Source: Bog-473 sp963745665
GTDB taxonomy: Bacteria > Actinomycetota > Acidimicrobiia > Acidimicrobiales > RAAP-2
DNA: 64,000 bases
Direction of reading: 5' to 3'
Assembly: GCA_963745665.1 (NCBI GenBank)
Contig: CAVUYE010000002.1
Span: 496,001 to 560,000 of the forward strand
The translations under genes were made by a program, and so were the position numbers. This document shows, piece by piece, positions 1 to 12,092 of the stretch (positions are counted from its first letter, which is position 1; each line of letters begins with the position of its first letter). The notes beneath the pieces are model-generated. The model saw only the letters and a program-made list of their open reading frames with translations. It did no database searches and was not told where the DNA came from.

Positions 1-1
1 C

Positions 2-1780
2 ATGGCCTTCGTCTACTGGCAGCTGTCGGTGGGCTGGCACATGAACACCGCCCTCGCCTTCGTCCTCACCGTGTTCGTGCTGGCGCCGCTCCTCGGCGCC
101 GTGGTCGAGCGCGGGGTGATCCAGTGGATGGACCCGCGCAACGTGGCCACCACGCTGGCGGTCACCGTCGGCCTCACGCTGCTGTTCTTCGGGCTGGTCA
201 ACAGCTACATCTGGCCGCCGACGGCGCGCGTCGTGCCCCAGTTCTTCGGCTTCAGCGGGTTCACCTTCCTCGGCGTCAAGATCACCTGGGAAGAGGTCAT
301 CACCGTCGGCGCCGCCGTCGCCATCGCCGTGGGGCTGCGGCTGTTCCTCTACCAGACCCGGACCGGCATCGCGATGCGCGGCGTGGTCGACAACCGCAGC
401 CTGATCGGGCTCTTCGGCGGACGTTCCACCCGGCTCTCCACCCTGAGCTGGGCCATCGGAGCCTCGCTGGCCTCGGTGGCCGGCATCCTCGTGGCCCCCA
501 GGCTGCAGCTGCAGCCCCTCATCCTCACCCTGCTCGTCATCGACGCCTACGCCGCCGCCGTCATCGGGCGACTGCGCAGCCTGCCCATGACGTTCCTGGG
601 CGCGCTCATCGTCGGGCTCGCATCCTCCTACGCTGTCGGCTACGTCCCGAGCACGGGGTTCTGGTCCTCCACCCCCGTGCAGGGGACGCTCACGCTCTCG
701 GTGCCCACCCTGATCCTCTTCATCGCACTGCTGACCCTGCCCATGGACCGCATCCGCAGCGGTGCCCCGCAGCGCCACGCGCCGCTGGCTCCGGCCAGCT
801 TCCTGCGCTCGCTGCAGGGCGGCGTCCTCCTCGTCGTGGGCGTGATCCTGGCCGTGAGCTTCATGGACCCCGGCAACATCGTGAAGCTGGGCATCGGCCT
901 GGCCTTCGGCCTCGTCTGCCTCTCGCTGGTCCCGCTCACCGGCTGGGGCGGCTACGTCTCCATCTGCCAGCTGACGTTCGCCGGCCTGGGCTGCTACGCC
1001 ATGTACAAGTTCGGCAGTGGGGGTTCCCTGCTCGGGCTCCTGATGGCGGCCGTCATCGCCGGCGGGGTAGGGGCCGTGATCTCGCTGCCGGCCCTGCGCC
1101 TGCGCGGCCTCTACCTGGCCCTCTTGACGATGGCATTCGCCAGCCTCATGGACAACGCGTTCTTCCCCTGGTCGGCCGTCTTCGGCTTCGACGGCTCCGT
1201 CCCGATCCACAAGCCCGACTTCTTCGGCCTCAACCTGAGCTCGAACAAGGGGTTCACCATCTTCCTGGCGGTGGTCTTCGCCCTGTTCTCCATCGCCATC
1301 CTGGCCCTGCGCCGGGGCCCGTTCGGCCGGGTGCTGGTGGCCGCCAAGGACTCCGAGGCGGCCTGCGCCACCCTCGGGCTGTCGCTCACCACGACCAAGC
1401 TGGCCGTCTTCACGCTCTCGGCCGCCATGGCCGGGGTGGCCGGCGCGCTCTTCGGGGCGGCCGAGGCCGTCGCCGGTGGCACCAACTTCGAGATGTTCGA
1501 GAGCCTGTTGATCCTGGCCGTGGTCGCCATCGGCGGTGCCTCGGTCTGCTCGGGCGCCCTGGCCGGCGGCCTGGCCGTGGGCTTCCTGCCCAACAATGCG
1601 CAGGACGTCTTCATCGGGGCCGGCACCGTGGCGCTCGCTTTCTACCCCGACGGCGTGCTGCCCCTGGCCTACGCCCGCTTCCACCGCTGGTGGAGCGGGC
1701 TCTCGGCGCCCCGGGGCGCACCGGCGCCGGTCGGCGTGGAGGAGCGCGCCCGTAGACTGGCAGGCAGCAGAGCGGCCTGA
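2..1780 (+). CDS. Branched-chain amino-acid ABC permease, LivH-LivM fusion (5' partial)
   Basis: Two permease halves of a high-affinity branched-chain amino-acid (HAAT) importer sit in one 592-residue chain. Residues ~1-255 resemble LivH and ~270-565 resemble LivM, each with many hydrophobic membrane segments. The LivM half carries the cytoplasmic loop GPFGRVLVAAKDSE followed by a GLS motif that contacts the ATPase subunit. The visible reading frame opens at the window edge, and the LivH half is short at its N-terminus, so the true start lies upstream. LivF/LivG ATPases and the binding protein are not in the window. Fused LivHM proteins are known in Actinobacteria. Family call is firm, substrate is inferred. 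Confidence 0.85.
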   Translation: MAFVYWQLSVGWHMNTALAFVLTVFVLAPLLGAVVERGVIQWMDPRNVATTLAVTVGLTLLFFGLVNSYIWPPTARVVPQFFGFSGFTFLGVKITWEEVITVGAAVAIAVGLRLFLYQTRTGIAMRGVVDNRSLIGLFGGRSTRLSTLSWAIGASLASVAGILVAPRLQLQPLILTLLVIDAYAAAVIGRLRSLPMTFLGALIVGLASSYAVGYVPSTGFWSSTPVQGTLTLSVPTLILFIALLTLPMDRIRSGAPQRHAPLAPASFLRSLQGGVLLVVGVILAVSFMDPGNIVKLGIGLAFGLVCLSLVPLTGWGGYVSICQLTFAGLGCYAMYKFGSGGSLLGLLMAAVIAGGVGAVISLPALRLRGLYLALLTMAFASLMDNAFFPWSAVFGFDGSVPIHKPDFFGLNLSSNKGFTIFLAVVFALFSIAILALRRGPFGRVLVAAKDSEAACATLGLSLTTTKLAVFTLSAAMAGVAGALFGAAEAVAGGTNFEMFESLLILAVVAIGGASVCSGALAGGLAVGFLPNNAQDVFIGAGTVALAFYPDGVLPLAYARFHRWWSGLSAPRGAPAPVGVEERARRLAGSRAA

Positions 1781-1817
1781 GCCGGGGCGGCGGGGCGGTT
1801 AGCGCACGGTCCCGCGA

Positions 1818-1846
1818 TTGTCGGAACCCCAGGCAGCCGCTATGAT
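1818..1846 (+). promoter_or_regulatory. Promoter of the str operon (rpsL)
   Basis: TTGTCG at 1818-1823 and TATGAT at 1841-1846 are separated by exactly 17 nt, a good sigma-70/SigA-type promoter. Predicted start near 1853 gives a leader of about 77 nt before rpsL. It lies in the 149-nt gap after the permease gene. Confidence 0.7.
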
Positions 1847-1929
1847 TTACTCCCTGCCATGTGCGGCTTCGGCCAGCGCGTCAGCGCCCTGCGCATGGGA
1901 TTCACATTCTGATTATCGAGAGGGAACGC

Positions 1930-2301
1930 GTGCCCACAATCGCCCAGCTCGTCCGCAAGGGACGGCAGGCCAAGGTGACAAAGACCAAGACCCCCGCCTT
2001 GAAGGGCGCGCCCCAGCGCCGGGGGGTGTGCACCCGCGTCTACACGACTACCCCCAAGAAGCCGAACTCGGCCCTGCGTAAGGTGGCGCGCGTCCGCCTG
2101 TCCTCGGGCGTCGAGATCACGGCCTACATCCCCGGTGTCGGCCACAACCTCCAGGAGCACTCCATCGTGCTCGTCCGCGGCGGCCGGGTGAAGGACCTGC
2201 CTGGTGTCCGCTACAAGGTCGTGCGCGGGGCGCTCGACACCTCGGGCGTGCGCGAGCGCAGCCAGGCCCGCAGTCGCTACGGCGCCAAGAAGGAGTCTTA
2301 G
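1930..2301 (+). CDS. rpsL: 30S ribosomal protein S12
   Basis: S12 is a decoding-centre protein of the 30S subunit. The 123-residue product starts at GTG 1930 (VPTIAQLVRKGR), the normal S12 N-terminus, preceded by GAGAGGGAA as ribosome-binding site. An upstream in-frame ATG at 1861 would add 23 unrelated residues and is rejected. The conserved TTTPKKPNSALRK segment and the GVGHNLQEHS loop, where streptomycin-resistance changes occur in other species, look wild type. First gene of rpsL-rpsG-fusA-tuf. Unlike in most bacteria, rpoB/rpoC do not lie immediately upstream. Confidence 0.97.
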   Translation: MPTIAQLVRKGRQAKVTKTKTPALKGAPQRRGVCTRVYTTTPKKPNSALRKVARVRLSSGVEITAYIPGVGHNLQEHSIVLVRGGRVKDLPGVRYKVVRGALDTSGVRERSQARSRYGAKKES

Positions 2302-2303
2302 GC

Positions 2304-2774
2304 ATGCCCCGCAATGGACCCGCCACACGCCGCGAGCTCGCGCCGGACCCCGTCTACCGCTCGGTGCTGGTGACCCAGTTCGTCAACAAGATCCTGTCGC
2401 GCGGCAAGCGGACGCTGGCCGAGCGCATCGTCTACAACGCCCTCGAGCAGGTGCAGGAGAAGTCGGGCGGGGACCCCGTGGCCGCGCTCAAGCGCGCCGT
2501 GGAGAACACGCGCCCCGAGGTCGAGGTCAAGTCCCGCCGCGTCGGCGGGGCGACCTACCAGGTGCCCGTCGAGGTCCGCCCCCGCCGAGCCACCACGCTG
2601 GCCATCCGCTGGCTGACGACGTACTCGCGCCAGCGCCGGGAGAAGACCATGGCCGAGCGCCTGGCCAACGAGATCCTCGACGCCTCCAACAACATCGGGG
2701 CCTCGGTGAAGCGCCGCGAGGACATGCACAAGATGGCCGAGTCGAACCGCGCCTTCGCCCACTACCGCTGGTAG
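2304..2774 (+). CDS. rpsG: 30S ribosomal protein S7
   Basis: Primary 16S rRNA-binding protein that organises the 30S head. The 156-residue length is standard for bacterial S7 and the protein begins MPRNGPATRRELAPDP. It starts two bases after the rpsL stop, implying translational coupling. The C-terminus (EDMHKMAESNRAFAHYRW) matches the family. In E. coli S7 represses this operon; no matching structure was identified here. Confidence 0.97.
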   Translation: MPRNGPATRRELAPDPVYRSVLVTQFVNKILSRGKRTLAERIVYNALEQVQEKSGGDPVAALKRAVENTRPEVEVKSRRVGGATYQVPVEVRPRRATTLAIRWLTTYSRQRREKTMAERLANEILDASNNIGASVKRREDMHKMAESNRAFAHYRW

Positions 2775-2828
2775 TGGAGACGACCCCCCCGAACCACAAC
2801 CACACGATCACGAGCAAGAGATAGCACC

Positions 2829-4928
<2,100 letters not shown>

Positions 4929-5033
4929 CCCCGATCGGCCCGGAGCGGACCGGACCGGATTCAGACCAGATCGCACACACAGACAGCGTCAGGGCCACCG
5001 TGGCCATGACAAGGAGCAGGGAGTAGCCAGGCG

Positions 5034-6221
<1,188 letters not shown>

Positions 6222-6223
6222 AC

Positions 6224-6550
6224 ATGGCCGACGGCCCGAAGCAGAAGATCCGGATCCGGCTGAAGGCCTACGACCACGAGATCCTCGATCAGTCGACGGA
6301 GAAGATCGTGCAGACGGTGCTCCGGACCCAGGCCAGGGTGCTCGGGCCGGTGCCGCTGCCGACCGACAAGCACCGCTACACGGTGATCCGTTCGCCGCAC
6401 AAGTACAAGGACTCCCGCGAGCACTTCGAGATGCGGGTGCACAAGCGCCTGGTCGACATCGTCGAGCACACGCCCAAGACGGTCGACTCGCTCCAGCGGC
6501 TGGACCTGCCTGCCGGCGTGGACATCGAGATCAAGATCCAGACGGCCTGA
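6224..6550 (+). CDS. rpsJ: 30S ribosomal protein S10
   Basis: 30S head protein; in other bacteria also NusE in transcription antitermination. 108 residues starting MADGPKQKIRIRLKAYDHEI, two bases after the tuf stop, so it reads as the last gene of the str operon. The KRLVDIVEHTPKTVDSL and LPAGVDIEIKI segments are family hallmarks. The next ribosomal gene, rplC, begins only after a 272-nt gap, unlike the short spacing usually found in S10 operons. Confidence 0.97.
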   Translation: MADGPKQKIRIRLKAYDHEILDQSTEKIVQTVLRTQARVLGPVPLPTDKHRYTVIRSPHKYKDSREHFEMRVHKRLVDIVEHTPKTVDSLQRLDLPAGVDIEIKIQTA

Positions 6551-6614
6551 CGGCCGGTCACCCCGACTCCCCGCCGGACGCCTGGCAGGGGGGTGGGCCG
6601 ATGGTGTAACGTCG

Positions 6615-6638
6615 CGGGCTGCCCAAATGGGCAGTTCA
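6615..6638 (+). promoter_or_regulatory. Small hairpin in the rpsJ-rplC leader
   Basis: CTGCCC (6619-6624), loop AAAT, GGGCAG (6629-6634): a perfect 6-bp stem with a 4-nt loop. It is the first of two stems in the 272-nt interval before rplC. It could be a termination/antitermination element or part of a ribosomal-protein-binding leader; the sequence alone cannot decide. Confidence 0.45.
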
Positions 6639-6729
6639 GAGGCGAAAAGAGCGGCACTGCGGTGCTGCCGACCACAACAGACGTGCGTGAGAGCCGGCCT
6701 CGTCGGTACCTCGCGCCGAACCATTCGAG

Positions 6730-6758
6730 CGCTCCGCTCGGGTCTCCCGGGCGGAGCG
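6730..6758 (+). promoter_or_regulatory. GC-rich hairpin in the rplC leader
   Basis: CGCTCCGC (6730-6737) pairs perfectly with GCGGAGCG (6751-6758) across a 13-nt loop. It lies 64 nt before the rplC start and has no T-run after it, so it looks more like a leader structure than a simple terminator. The whole gap 6551-6822 contains no credible gene. Confidence 0.5.
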
Positions 6759-6822
6759 TTGGCGTGCGCCAGGGAAGACCGGCGCACGGCACGCGACAGC
6801 AGACTGAAAGAGGACAGGATAC

Positions 6823-7483
6823 GTGGCAAGCAAGGCGATCGTCGGCGAGAAAGTCGGCATGACCCAGGTCTGGGACGACCAGAACCGCGCCGTACCGGTG
6901 ACGGTCCTGAAGGTCGCGCCCGTGCGCGTGGTCCAGGTCAAGACGCCCGAGACCGACGGGTACGCCGCCCTGCAGGTGACGTGGGGATTCCGGCGCAACT
7001 CGACGCTCACCAAGCCCCAGCTCGGCCACTACGCCAAGGCCGGGGTCAACCCGGGCCGGGCGCTCGTCGAACTTCGTCTCGATGACGTGGCCGACTACAC
7101 GGTGGGCCAGGAGCTGGCCGCCGACCTGTGGGAGGCCGGCGAGCGGGTGGACGCCATTGCGGTCAGCAAGGGCAAGGGCTTCGCCGGCGGCATGAAGCGC
7201 CACAACTTCAAGGGCCAGGGCGCCTCGCACGGAAACCACCGCAGCCACCGCGTGCCGGGCGCCATCGGGGCCTGCGCCACGCCGTCGCGTGTCTTCAAGG
7301 GCACCCGCATGGCCGGCCAGATGGGCGGCACCCAGGTGACGGCCCTCAACCTCGAGGTCGTCTCCGCCGACGCCGAGCGCGAGCTGGTCCTGGTCAAGGG
7401 CGCCGTGCCCGGGGCCCGGGGCAGCGTCGTGGTGCTGCGCAACTCGGTCAAGGCCCCGTCCAAGGCCGGGAGGATCGCGATGA
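6823..7483 (+). CDS. rplC: 50S ribosomal protein L3 (frame shifted near its 3' end)
   Basis: L3 initiates 50S assembly near the peptidyl-transferase centre. The frame from GTG 6823 encodes all conserved L3 parts, including the GKGFAGGMKRHNF loop and GASHGNHRSHRVPG. After about 7465 this frame has no stop and would run through L4 into L23. One extra base around 7466-7472 explains this: without it the protein ends at TGA 7481-7483 with 219 residues, a normal length, and overlaps the L4 start as ATGA. The gene is therefore called to 7483 with a +1 shift near the end. The exact base is uncertain. Confidence 0.85.
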
Positions 7484-8473
7484 CGATCGACACGGACACG
7501 GGCCGGCACGGTGTTGCGCCACTCGGTGCGCAAGGAGCGTCCCGCCCCCGTCGCCCGCACCGCCCCGCACCGCAACGCGGCGGGCCACGACCTGGGAACG
7601 GTGGACCTCGAGCCCACCGTGTTCGGCCTGGAGCCCAACCGCGCCGTGCTGCACCAGGTCGTGACCGCCCAGCTGGCGGCGGCCCGGGCCGGCACCCAGT
7701 CGACCAAGACCCGCTCCGAGGTCCGCGGCGGCGGCGCCAAGCCGTTCCGCCAGAAGGGGACCGGCCGGGCCCGCCAGGGTTCGAGCCGCTCGCCGTCCAT
7801 GACCGGCGGCGGGGTGGCCCTGGGGCCGAAGCCGCGCAGCTACGCGCAGCGCACCCCGCGCAAGATGGTCCGCCTGGCCCTCCTCTCGGCGCTGAGCGAC
7901 CGGGCCGACATCGGGCAGATCGTCGTCGTCGACGACTGGAAGATCGAGGAGCCCAAGACCAAGGACGCCGCCACCATCGTGCGCAAGCTGAAGCTGAACG
8001 GCTCCGTGCTGGTGGTGCTCGGGCAGCACGAGCTCGACGTCGAGCGCTCGTTCGCCAACCTGCCCCTGGTGCAGACCACCACCTTCGGCGAGCTTGCGGC
8101 CCACGACGTGTTGCGGTCCGACTGGCTCGTCTTCTCCGACGCCACGCTGCCCTCGGCCCCTTCGGACTTCTCCGGGACACACGAGGTGGAGGAGGCGCCC
8201 GAGCCGCCGGCGAAGGCCGAGCAGCCGGTCGAGACGGCCAAGGCCGAGAAGCCGGTGAAGGCCGCCAAGGCCGCGAAGGCGACGAAGGCCGCCAAGGCGA
8301 CGAAGGCCACCAAGGCGGCGGCAGAGGACGAGACCGCGGCCACGGCCCAGGTGGACGCCGACGCCGAGCCCGAGCCCGCCGAAGTGACCGACGAGGCCGC
8401 CGAAGTGACCGACGAGGCCTTGTCCGACGACGAGGAGGCCGAGCACCGATGCGTGACGCCATGTCCGTTCTGA
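7480..8473 (+). CDS. rplD: 50S ribosomal protein L4 with C-terminal low-complexity tail (frame shifted near its start)
   Basis: L4 lines the peptide exit tunnel. The conserved body (RTAPHRNAAGHDLGTV, then GGGAKPFRQKGTGRARQGS) is read from about 7541. ATG 7480 is in the frame one base behind and overlaps the L3 stop, so a single extra base between 7480 and 7515 is likely; GTG 7511 is the only in-frame alternative start. After the L4 fold there is a tail of about 95 residues: first a Lys/Ala/Thr-rich stretch made of KAAKAT-like units, then an acidic stretch. Length is about 330 residues against the usual 205-220. The final residues overlap rplW by 25 nt. Confidence 0.83.
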
Positions 8474-8739
8474 TCCGCCCGGTCGTCTCCGAGAAGAGCT
8501 ACTCGCTCATGGACCAGAGCGTCTACGTCTTCATCGTCGACCCCCGGGCCACCAAGATCGACGTCCGTCACGCCGTGGAGCAGGCCTTCAGCGTGCGCGT
8601 GACCAAGGTCAACACGCTCAACCGCAAGGGAAAGTCGACGCGCAACCGGCGCACCAACGTGACGGGCAAGCGGCCCGACACCAAGCGCGCCATCGTGACG
8701 CTCCATCCCGACGACTCCATCGACCTCTTCGCAAGCTGA
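8449..8739 (+). CDS. rplW: 50S ribosomal protein L23
   Basis: L23 sits at the tunnel exit and docks trigger factor and SRP. 96 residues starting MRDAMSVLIRPVVSEKSY from ATG 8449, overlapping the end of L4. A second ATG (8461) would give MSVLIRP and is equally possible. The VEQAFSVRVTKVNTLNRKGK segment is typical. The open frame extends upstream through L4 and L3, but that is a product of the shifts in those genes, not a fusion. Confidence 0.93.
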   Translation: MRDAMSVLIRPVVSEKSYSLMDQSVYVFIVDPRATKIDVRHAVEQAFSVRVTKVNTLNRKGKSTRNRRTNVTGKRPDTKRAIVTLHPDDSIDLFAS

Positions 8740-8751
8740 TCAGGAATCGCT

Positions 8752-9589
8752 ATGCCACTTCGCTCACGTAAGCCCACCAGCCCCGGACGCCGGTTCCAGA
8801 CGGTCTCGGACTTCTCCGAGATCACCCGCGACCGCCCCGAGAAGTCGCTGCTGGCGCCCAAGCCGCAGACCGGCGGGCGCAACAACCACGGCCGCAAGAC
8901 GGCCCGTCACCGCGGTGGCGGTCACAAGCAGCAGTACCGGATCGTCGACTTCCGTCGCAACAAGGACGGCATCCCGGCCAAGGTCGCGGCCATTGAGTAC
9001 GACCCGAACCGCAACGCCCGCATCGCACTCCTGCACTACGCGGACGGCGAGAAGCGCTACATCCTGGCCCCGGCCGGTGTGAAGGTGGGCGACAAGCTGC
9101 AGAGCGGCCAGGGCGCCGACATCCGGCCCGGCAACGCGCTGCCCCTGCGCTACATCCCGGTCGGTTCGGTCATCCACAACGTGGAGCTCCGCCCGGGCGG
9201 CGGCGGCAAGATGGCCCGCGGCGCCGGCATGAGCGTCCAGCTGGTCGCCAAGGAAGGCGTCTTCGCCACCCTGCGCCTGCCCTCCACCGAAATGCGCCGC
9301 GTCTCCATCGACTGCCGGGGCACGCTCGGCGTGGTCGGCAACTCCGAGGCCGAGCTGGTCAAGATCGGGCAAGGCCGGCCGCAACCGCTGGAAGGGCAAG
9401 CGCCCGCAGACACGTGGTGTCGCCATGAACCCGGTCGACCACCCGCTGGGTGGTGGCGAGGGCAAGTCCTCCGGTGGCCGTCACCCGGTCTCGCCGTGGG
9501 GCAAGCCCGAGGGCCGCACCCGGTCCCGCAACAAGAAGTCCAATTCGATGATCGTGCGCCGGCGCCGTACCCGCGGCGCGCGGCGGTAG
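8752..9589 (+). CDS. rplB: 50S ribosomal protein L2 (one +1 shift)
   Basis: L2 is needed for subunit joining and peptidyl transfer. The N-terminal 200 residues are normal, including the NNHGRKTARHRGGGHK basic patch and LRPGGGGKMARGAG. At 9367-9369 the sequence reads ATCGGGCAAG where the family requires ATC-GGC-AAG (Ile-Gly-Lys). With one G removed, the C-terminus (NPVDHPLGGGEGKSSGG, then SPWGKPEGRTRSRNKKS) is restored and the protein is 278 residues, the standard length. The lost part contains the catalytically important His region, so a true null is implausible. Confidence 0.9.
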
Positions 9590-9607
9590 ACGAGGGGTTG
9601 AGGAAGC

Positions 9608-9886
9608 ATGCCGCGTAGCCTGAAGAAGGGACCCTTCGTCGACGACCATCTGCTCAAGAAGGTCGACGTCTTGAACTCGAGTGGCGACAAGAAGGTCATC
9701 AAGACCTGGTCGCGCCGCTCCACCATCATCCCGGACATGGTCGGGCACACCATCGCCGTGCACGACGGCCGTCGCCACGTGCCGGTCTACGTGACCGAGT
9801 CCATGGTCGGCCACAAGCTGGGCGAGTTCGCACCCACGCGCACGTTCCGCTACCACGCCGGCCAGGAGCGGGGAGCCCGCCGATGA
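9608..9886 (+). CDS. rpsS: 30S ribosomal protein S19
   Basis: Binds 16S rRNA in the 30S head beside S13. 92 residues, MPRSLKKGPFVDDHLLKK at the start and YVTESMVGHKLGEFAPTRTF near the end, all family-typical and uninterrupted. Its stop overlaps the rplV start as ATGA, indicating translational coupling. Confidence 0.97.
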   Translation: MPRSLKKGPFVDDHLLKKVDVLNSSGDKKVIKTWSRRSTIIPDMVGHTIAVHDGRRHVPVYVTESMVGHKLGEFAPTRTFRYHAGQERGARR

Positions 9887-10586
9887 CGGCGACCAAGACG
9901 AACGAGCGTCCCGGCACGCGGGCGGTCCACCGCCACAGCGGCATGTCGGCCTCCAAGGCGCGCCAGGTCCTCGACCTGATCCGCGGCGAGGACGTCCGAG
10001 CGCGCCGCCGAGATCCTGAACGGTGTCGAGCGCGAGGCGGCCGAGGTCATCGGCAAGGTGCTGGCGTCGGCCGTGGCCAACGCCGCGCACAACGACCAGC
10101 AGAACCCCGAGGAGCTCTACGTGTCGGCCTGCTACGCCGACGAGGGTGCCACCATGAAGCGCTGGCGGCCCCGGGCACGGGGCCGGGCCACCCGGATCCG
10201 CAAGCGGACCTGCCACATCACGATCATCGTGAGCCGGCTGCCCGCCGACAAGCTCGAGCTGCGCCGCAAGCGCATGGAGGCGGTGAGTGCCAACCGGTCC
10301 CGCCGGGTCGAGTCCTCGCGGCGCCGGGCCGACCTGTCCGGCCGCCTGACGCGCCGTCGGGCCGCTCAGGCCACGGCCGAGGCCGAGAAGGCTACTGCGG
10401 CGGAAGCCGAAGAGGCGGACGAGGACATCACCGACCAGGCGCGTGGTCGATGCCGAGCCCGAGGTGACCGAGGCGGACACGGTCGACGGGGGCGTGGACG
10501 AGGACGACGACGTCGTCGAGGATTCGACGGCCGACGACGAAGAGTCGGCCGCTGCCGACGCCGACGAGAACAGCGAGGACGAGTAG
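9883..10586 (+). CDS. rplV: 50S ribosomal protein L22 with acidic C-terminal tail (two +1 shifts)
   Basis: L22 lines the exit tunnel. From ATG 9883 the frame gives the normal start up to ARQVLDLIRGEDV. Then GTC-C-GAG at 9994-10000 carries an extra C; in the next frame the core continues (ERAAEILNGVEREAAEV, then RWRPRARGRATRIRKRTCH). A second extra base near 10440-10443 (GCG-C-GTG) moves the reading to a third frame that encodes a strongly acidic tail ending at TAG 10584-10586, exactly one base before rpsC. Corrected length is about 233 residues against the usual 110-130, because of a tail of about 100 Ala/Glu/Asp-rich residues. Confidence 0.85.
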
Positions 10587-11652
10587 ATGGGCCAGAAGGT
10601 CAACCCTTACGGCTTCCGGCTCGGGATCACGACGGACTGGAAGTCCCGGTGGTTCGAGGAGCGCCACTACCGCGAGTTCGTGGTCGAGGACTGGAAGATC
10701 CGCGACTACCTGATGACGCAGCTCGAGGCCGCGGCCGTCAGCCGAATTGAGGTGGAGCGCACGCGCGACCGCCTGCGTGTCGACATCCACACCGCCCGCC
10801 CCGGCATCGTCATCGGCCGCCGCGGCGCCGAGGCCGACCGGCTGAAGAAGCACCTCGAGGAGATCACGGGCCTGCAGAACCGGATTCAGCTGAACATCCA
10901 GGAGATCAAGCAGCCTGAGCTCGATGCCGCGCTGATCGCCCAGGGCATCTGCGATCAGCTGGTGCGACGGGTCGCCTTCCGCCGAGCCATGAAGCGCGCC
11001 ATCCAGACCGTGCAGAAGGCCGGCGCGCAGGGCATCAAGGTGCAGTGCTCGGGCCGTCTCGGCGGCTCGGAGATGTCCCGCAAGGAGCAGTACCGCGAGG
11101 GCCGGGTCCCTCTGCACACGCTGCGGGCTGACATCGACTACGGCTTCCGCGAGGCGCGCACCACGTCGGGTCGCGTCGGGGTGAAGGTGTGGATCTACAA
11201 GGGCGACATACTCCCCTACAAGGTCTCGATCGAGGACAAGATCACCCGTGAGGCCGCCATGGCCGTGGGTGAGACGTCGGGCCAGGGTGGTCCGCGCCGG
11301 CTCATCACCGCCGGAGGCGGCCGCCGCCGCGCCGAGGGCTTCGCGACCGACGAGGACGGCGGCGTCGAGGAGATCGAGGAAGAGATCGTCGAGGTGCCGA
11401 GACACCGACGCCGAGGCGACAGCTAGCGAGACGGCGACCACCGACGCCGACACCGCAGCCGACGCCGTGGAGACGTCTGACACCGCGATCACGGAGACCG
11501 AGGAGGAGGCCGAGACACCGCCGGCCGACCTGCTGCCCGCGCCGACGGAGCCCGACGACCTGGAGCGCCAGCTGACCCAGGACGAGGAGATGGAGCGCCA
11601 GAACCGCCAGCAGCATCACGAGGCGCCGCACTTCCGCAAGGAGTCGGACTGA
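10587..11652 (+). CDS. rpsC: 30S ribosomal protein S3 with acidic C-terminal tail (one +1 shift)
   Basis: S3 forms part of the mRNA entry channel. The KH-domain motif GIVIGRRGAEADRLKKHL is intact and residues 1 to ~230 are canonical. Near 11397-11400 the frame would end after VPRHRRRGDS; in the next frame the sequence continues DTDAEATASETATT and ends HHEAPHFRKESD at 11652, immediately before rplP. An extra base is the simplest explanation, giving 354 residues. Because the break lies beyond the S3 fold, a shortened but functional protein is also possible. The tail of about 75 or more residues is rich in Asp, Glu, Thr and Ala. Confidence 0.85.
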
Positions 11653-11653
11653 C

Positions 11654-12092
11654 ATGTTGATGCCCAAGAAGGTCAAGCACCGCAAGACACAGCGGGGCCG
11701 GCTCTCGGGTGCAGGCCAAGGGCGGCACGTCCGTGGCGTTCGGCGACTTCGGGATCCAGGCCATGGAGCCGGGCTGGCTCACCGCACGCCAGATCGAGGC
11801 CGCCCGTATCGCCATGACCCGTCACGTCAAGCGCGGCGGGAAGGTGTGGATCCGGGTCTTCCCGGACAAGCCCGTCACGCAGAAGCCAGCCGAGACGCGC
11901 ATGGGCTCGGGCAAGGGCAATCCCGAGCTGTGGGTCGCCGTCGTGCACCCGGGCCGCGTGCTCTTCGAGCTGGCCGGCGTCGACGAGGAGCTGGCCCGCG
12001 CCGCCATGGAGCGCGCCATTCAGAAGCTGCCCTTCAAGGCCCGCTTCGTCGTGCGCCCCGGCACCCACGGCCACGCCGAGGTGGCGATCTGA
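11654..12092 (+). CDS. rplP: 50S ribosomal protein L16 (one +1 shift)
   Basis: L16 contacts the aminoacyl-tRNA arm in the 50S. Starts MLMPKKVKHRKTQRGRLSG at 11654. At 11710-11711 the sequence TCGGGTGCAGG has an extra base where the family reads Ser-Gly-Gln-Ala-Lys-Gly-Gly. The next frame supplies AKGGTSVAFGDFGIQAM and the whole remainder to TGA 12090-12092. Corrected length is 145 residues, close to the usual 137-139. The stop overlaps the rpmC start (TGATG). Confidence 0.9.

Noticed and set aside
8338..8422. Near-repeat GCCGAAGTGACCGACGAGGCC in the rplD tail as a DNA repeat element
   Set aside because: It is a short in-frame duplication within an acidic coding tail, not an independent element.
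6823..8739. A single 638-codon frame joining L3 and L23
   Set aside because: The middle is out of frame with L4 and meaningless; the fusion arises only from the shifts at the L3/L4 boundary.
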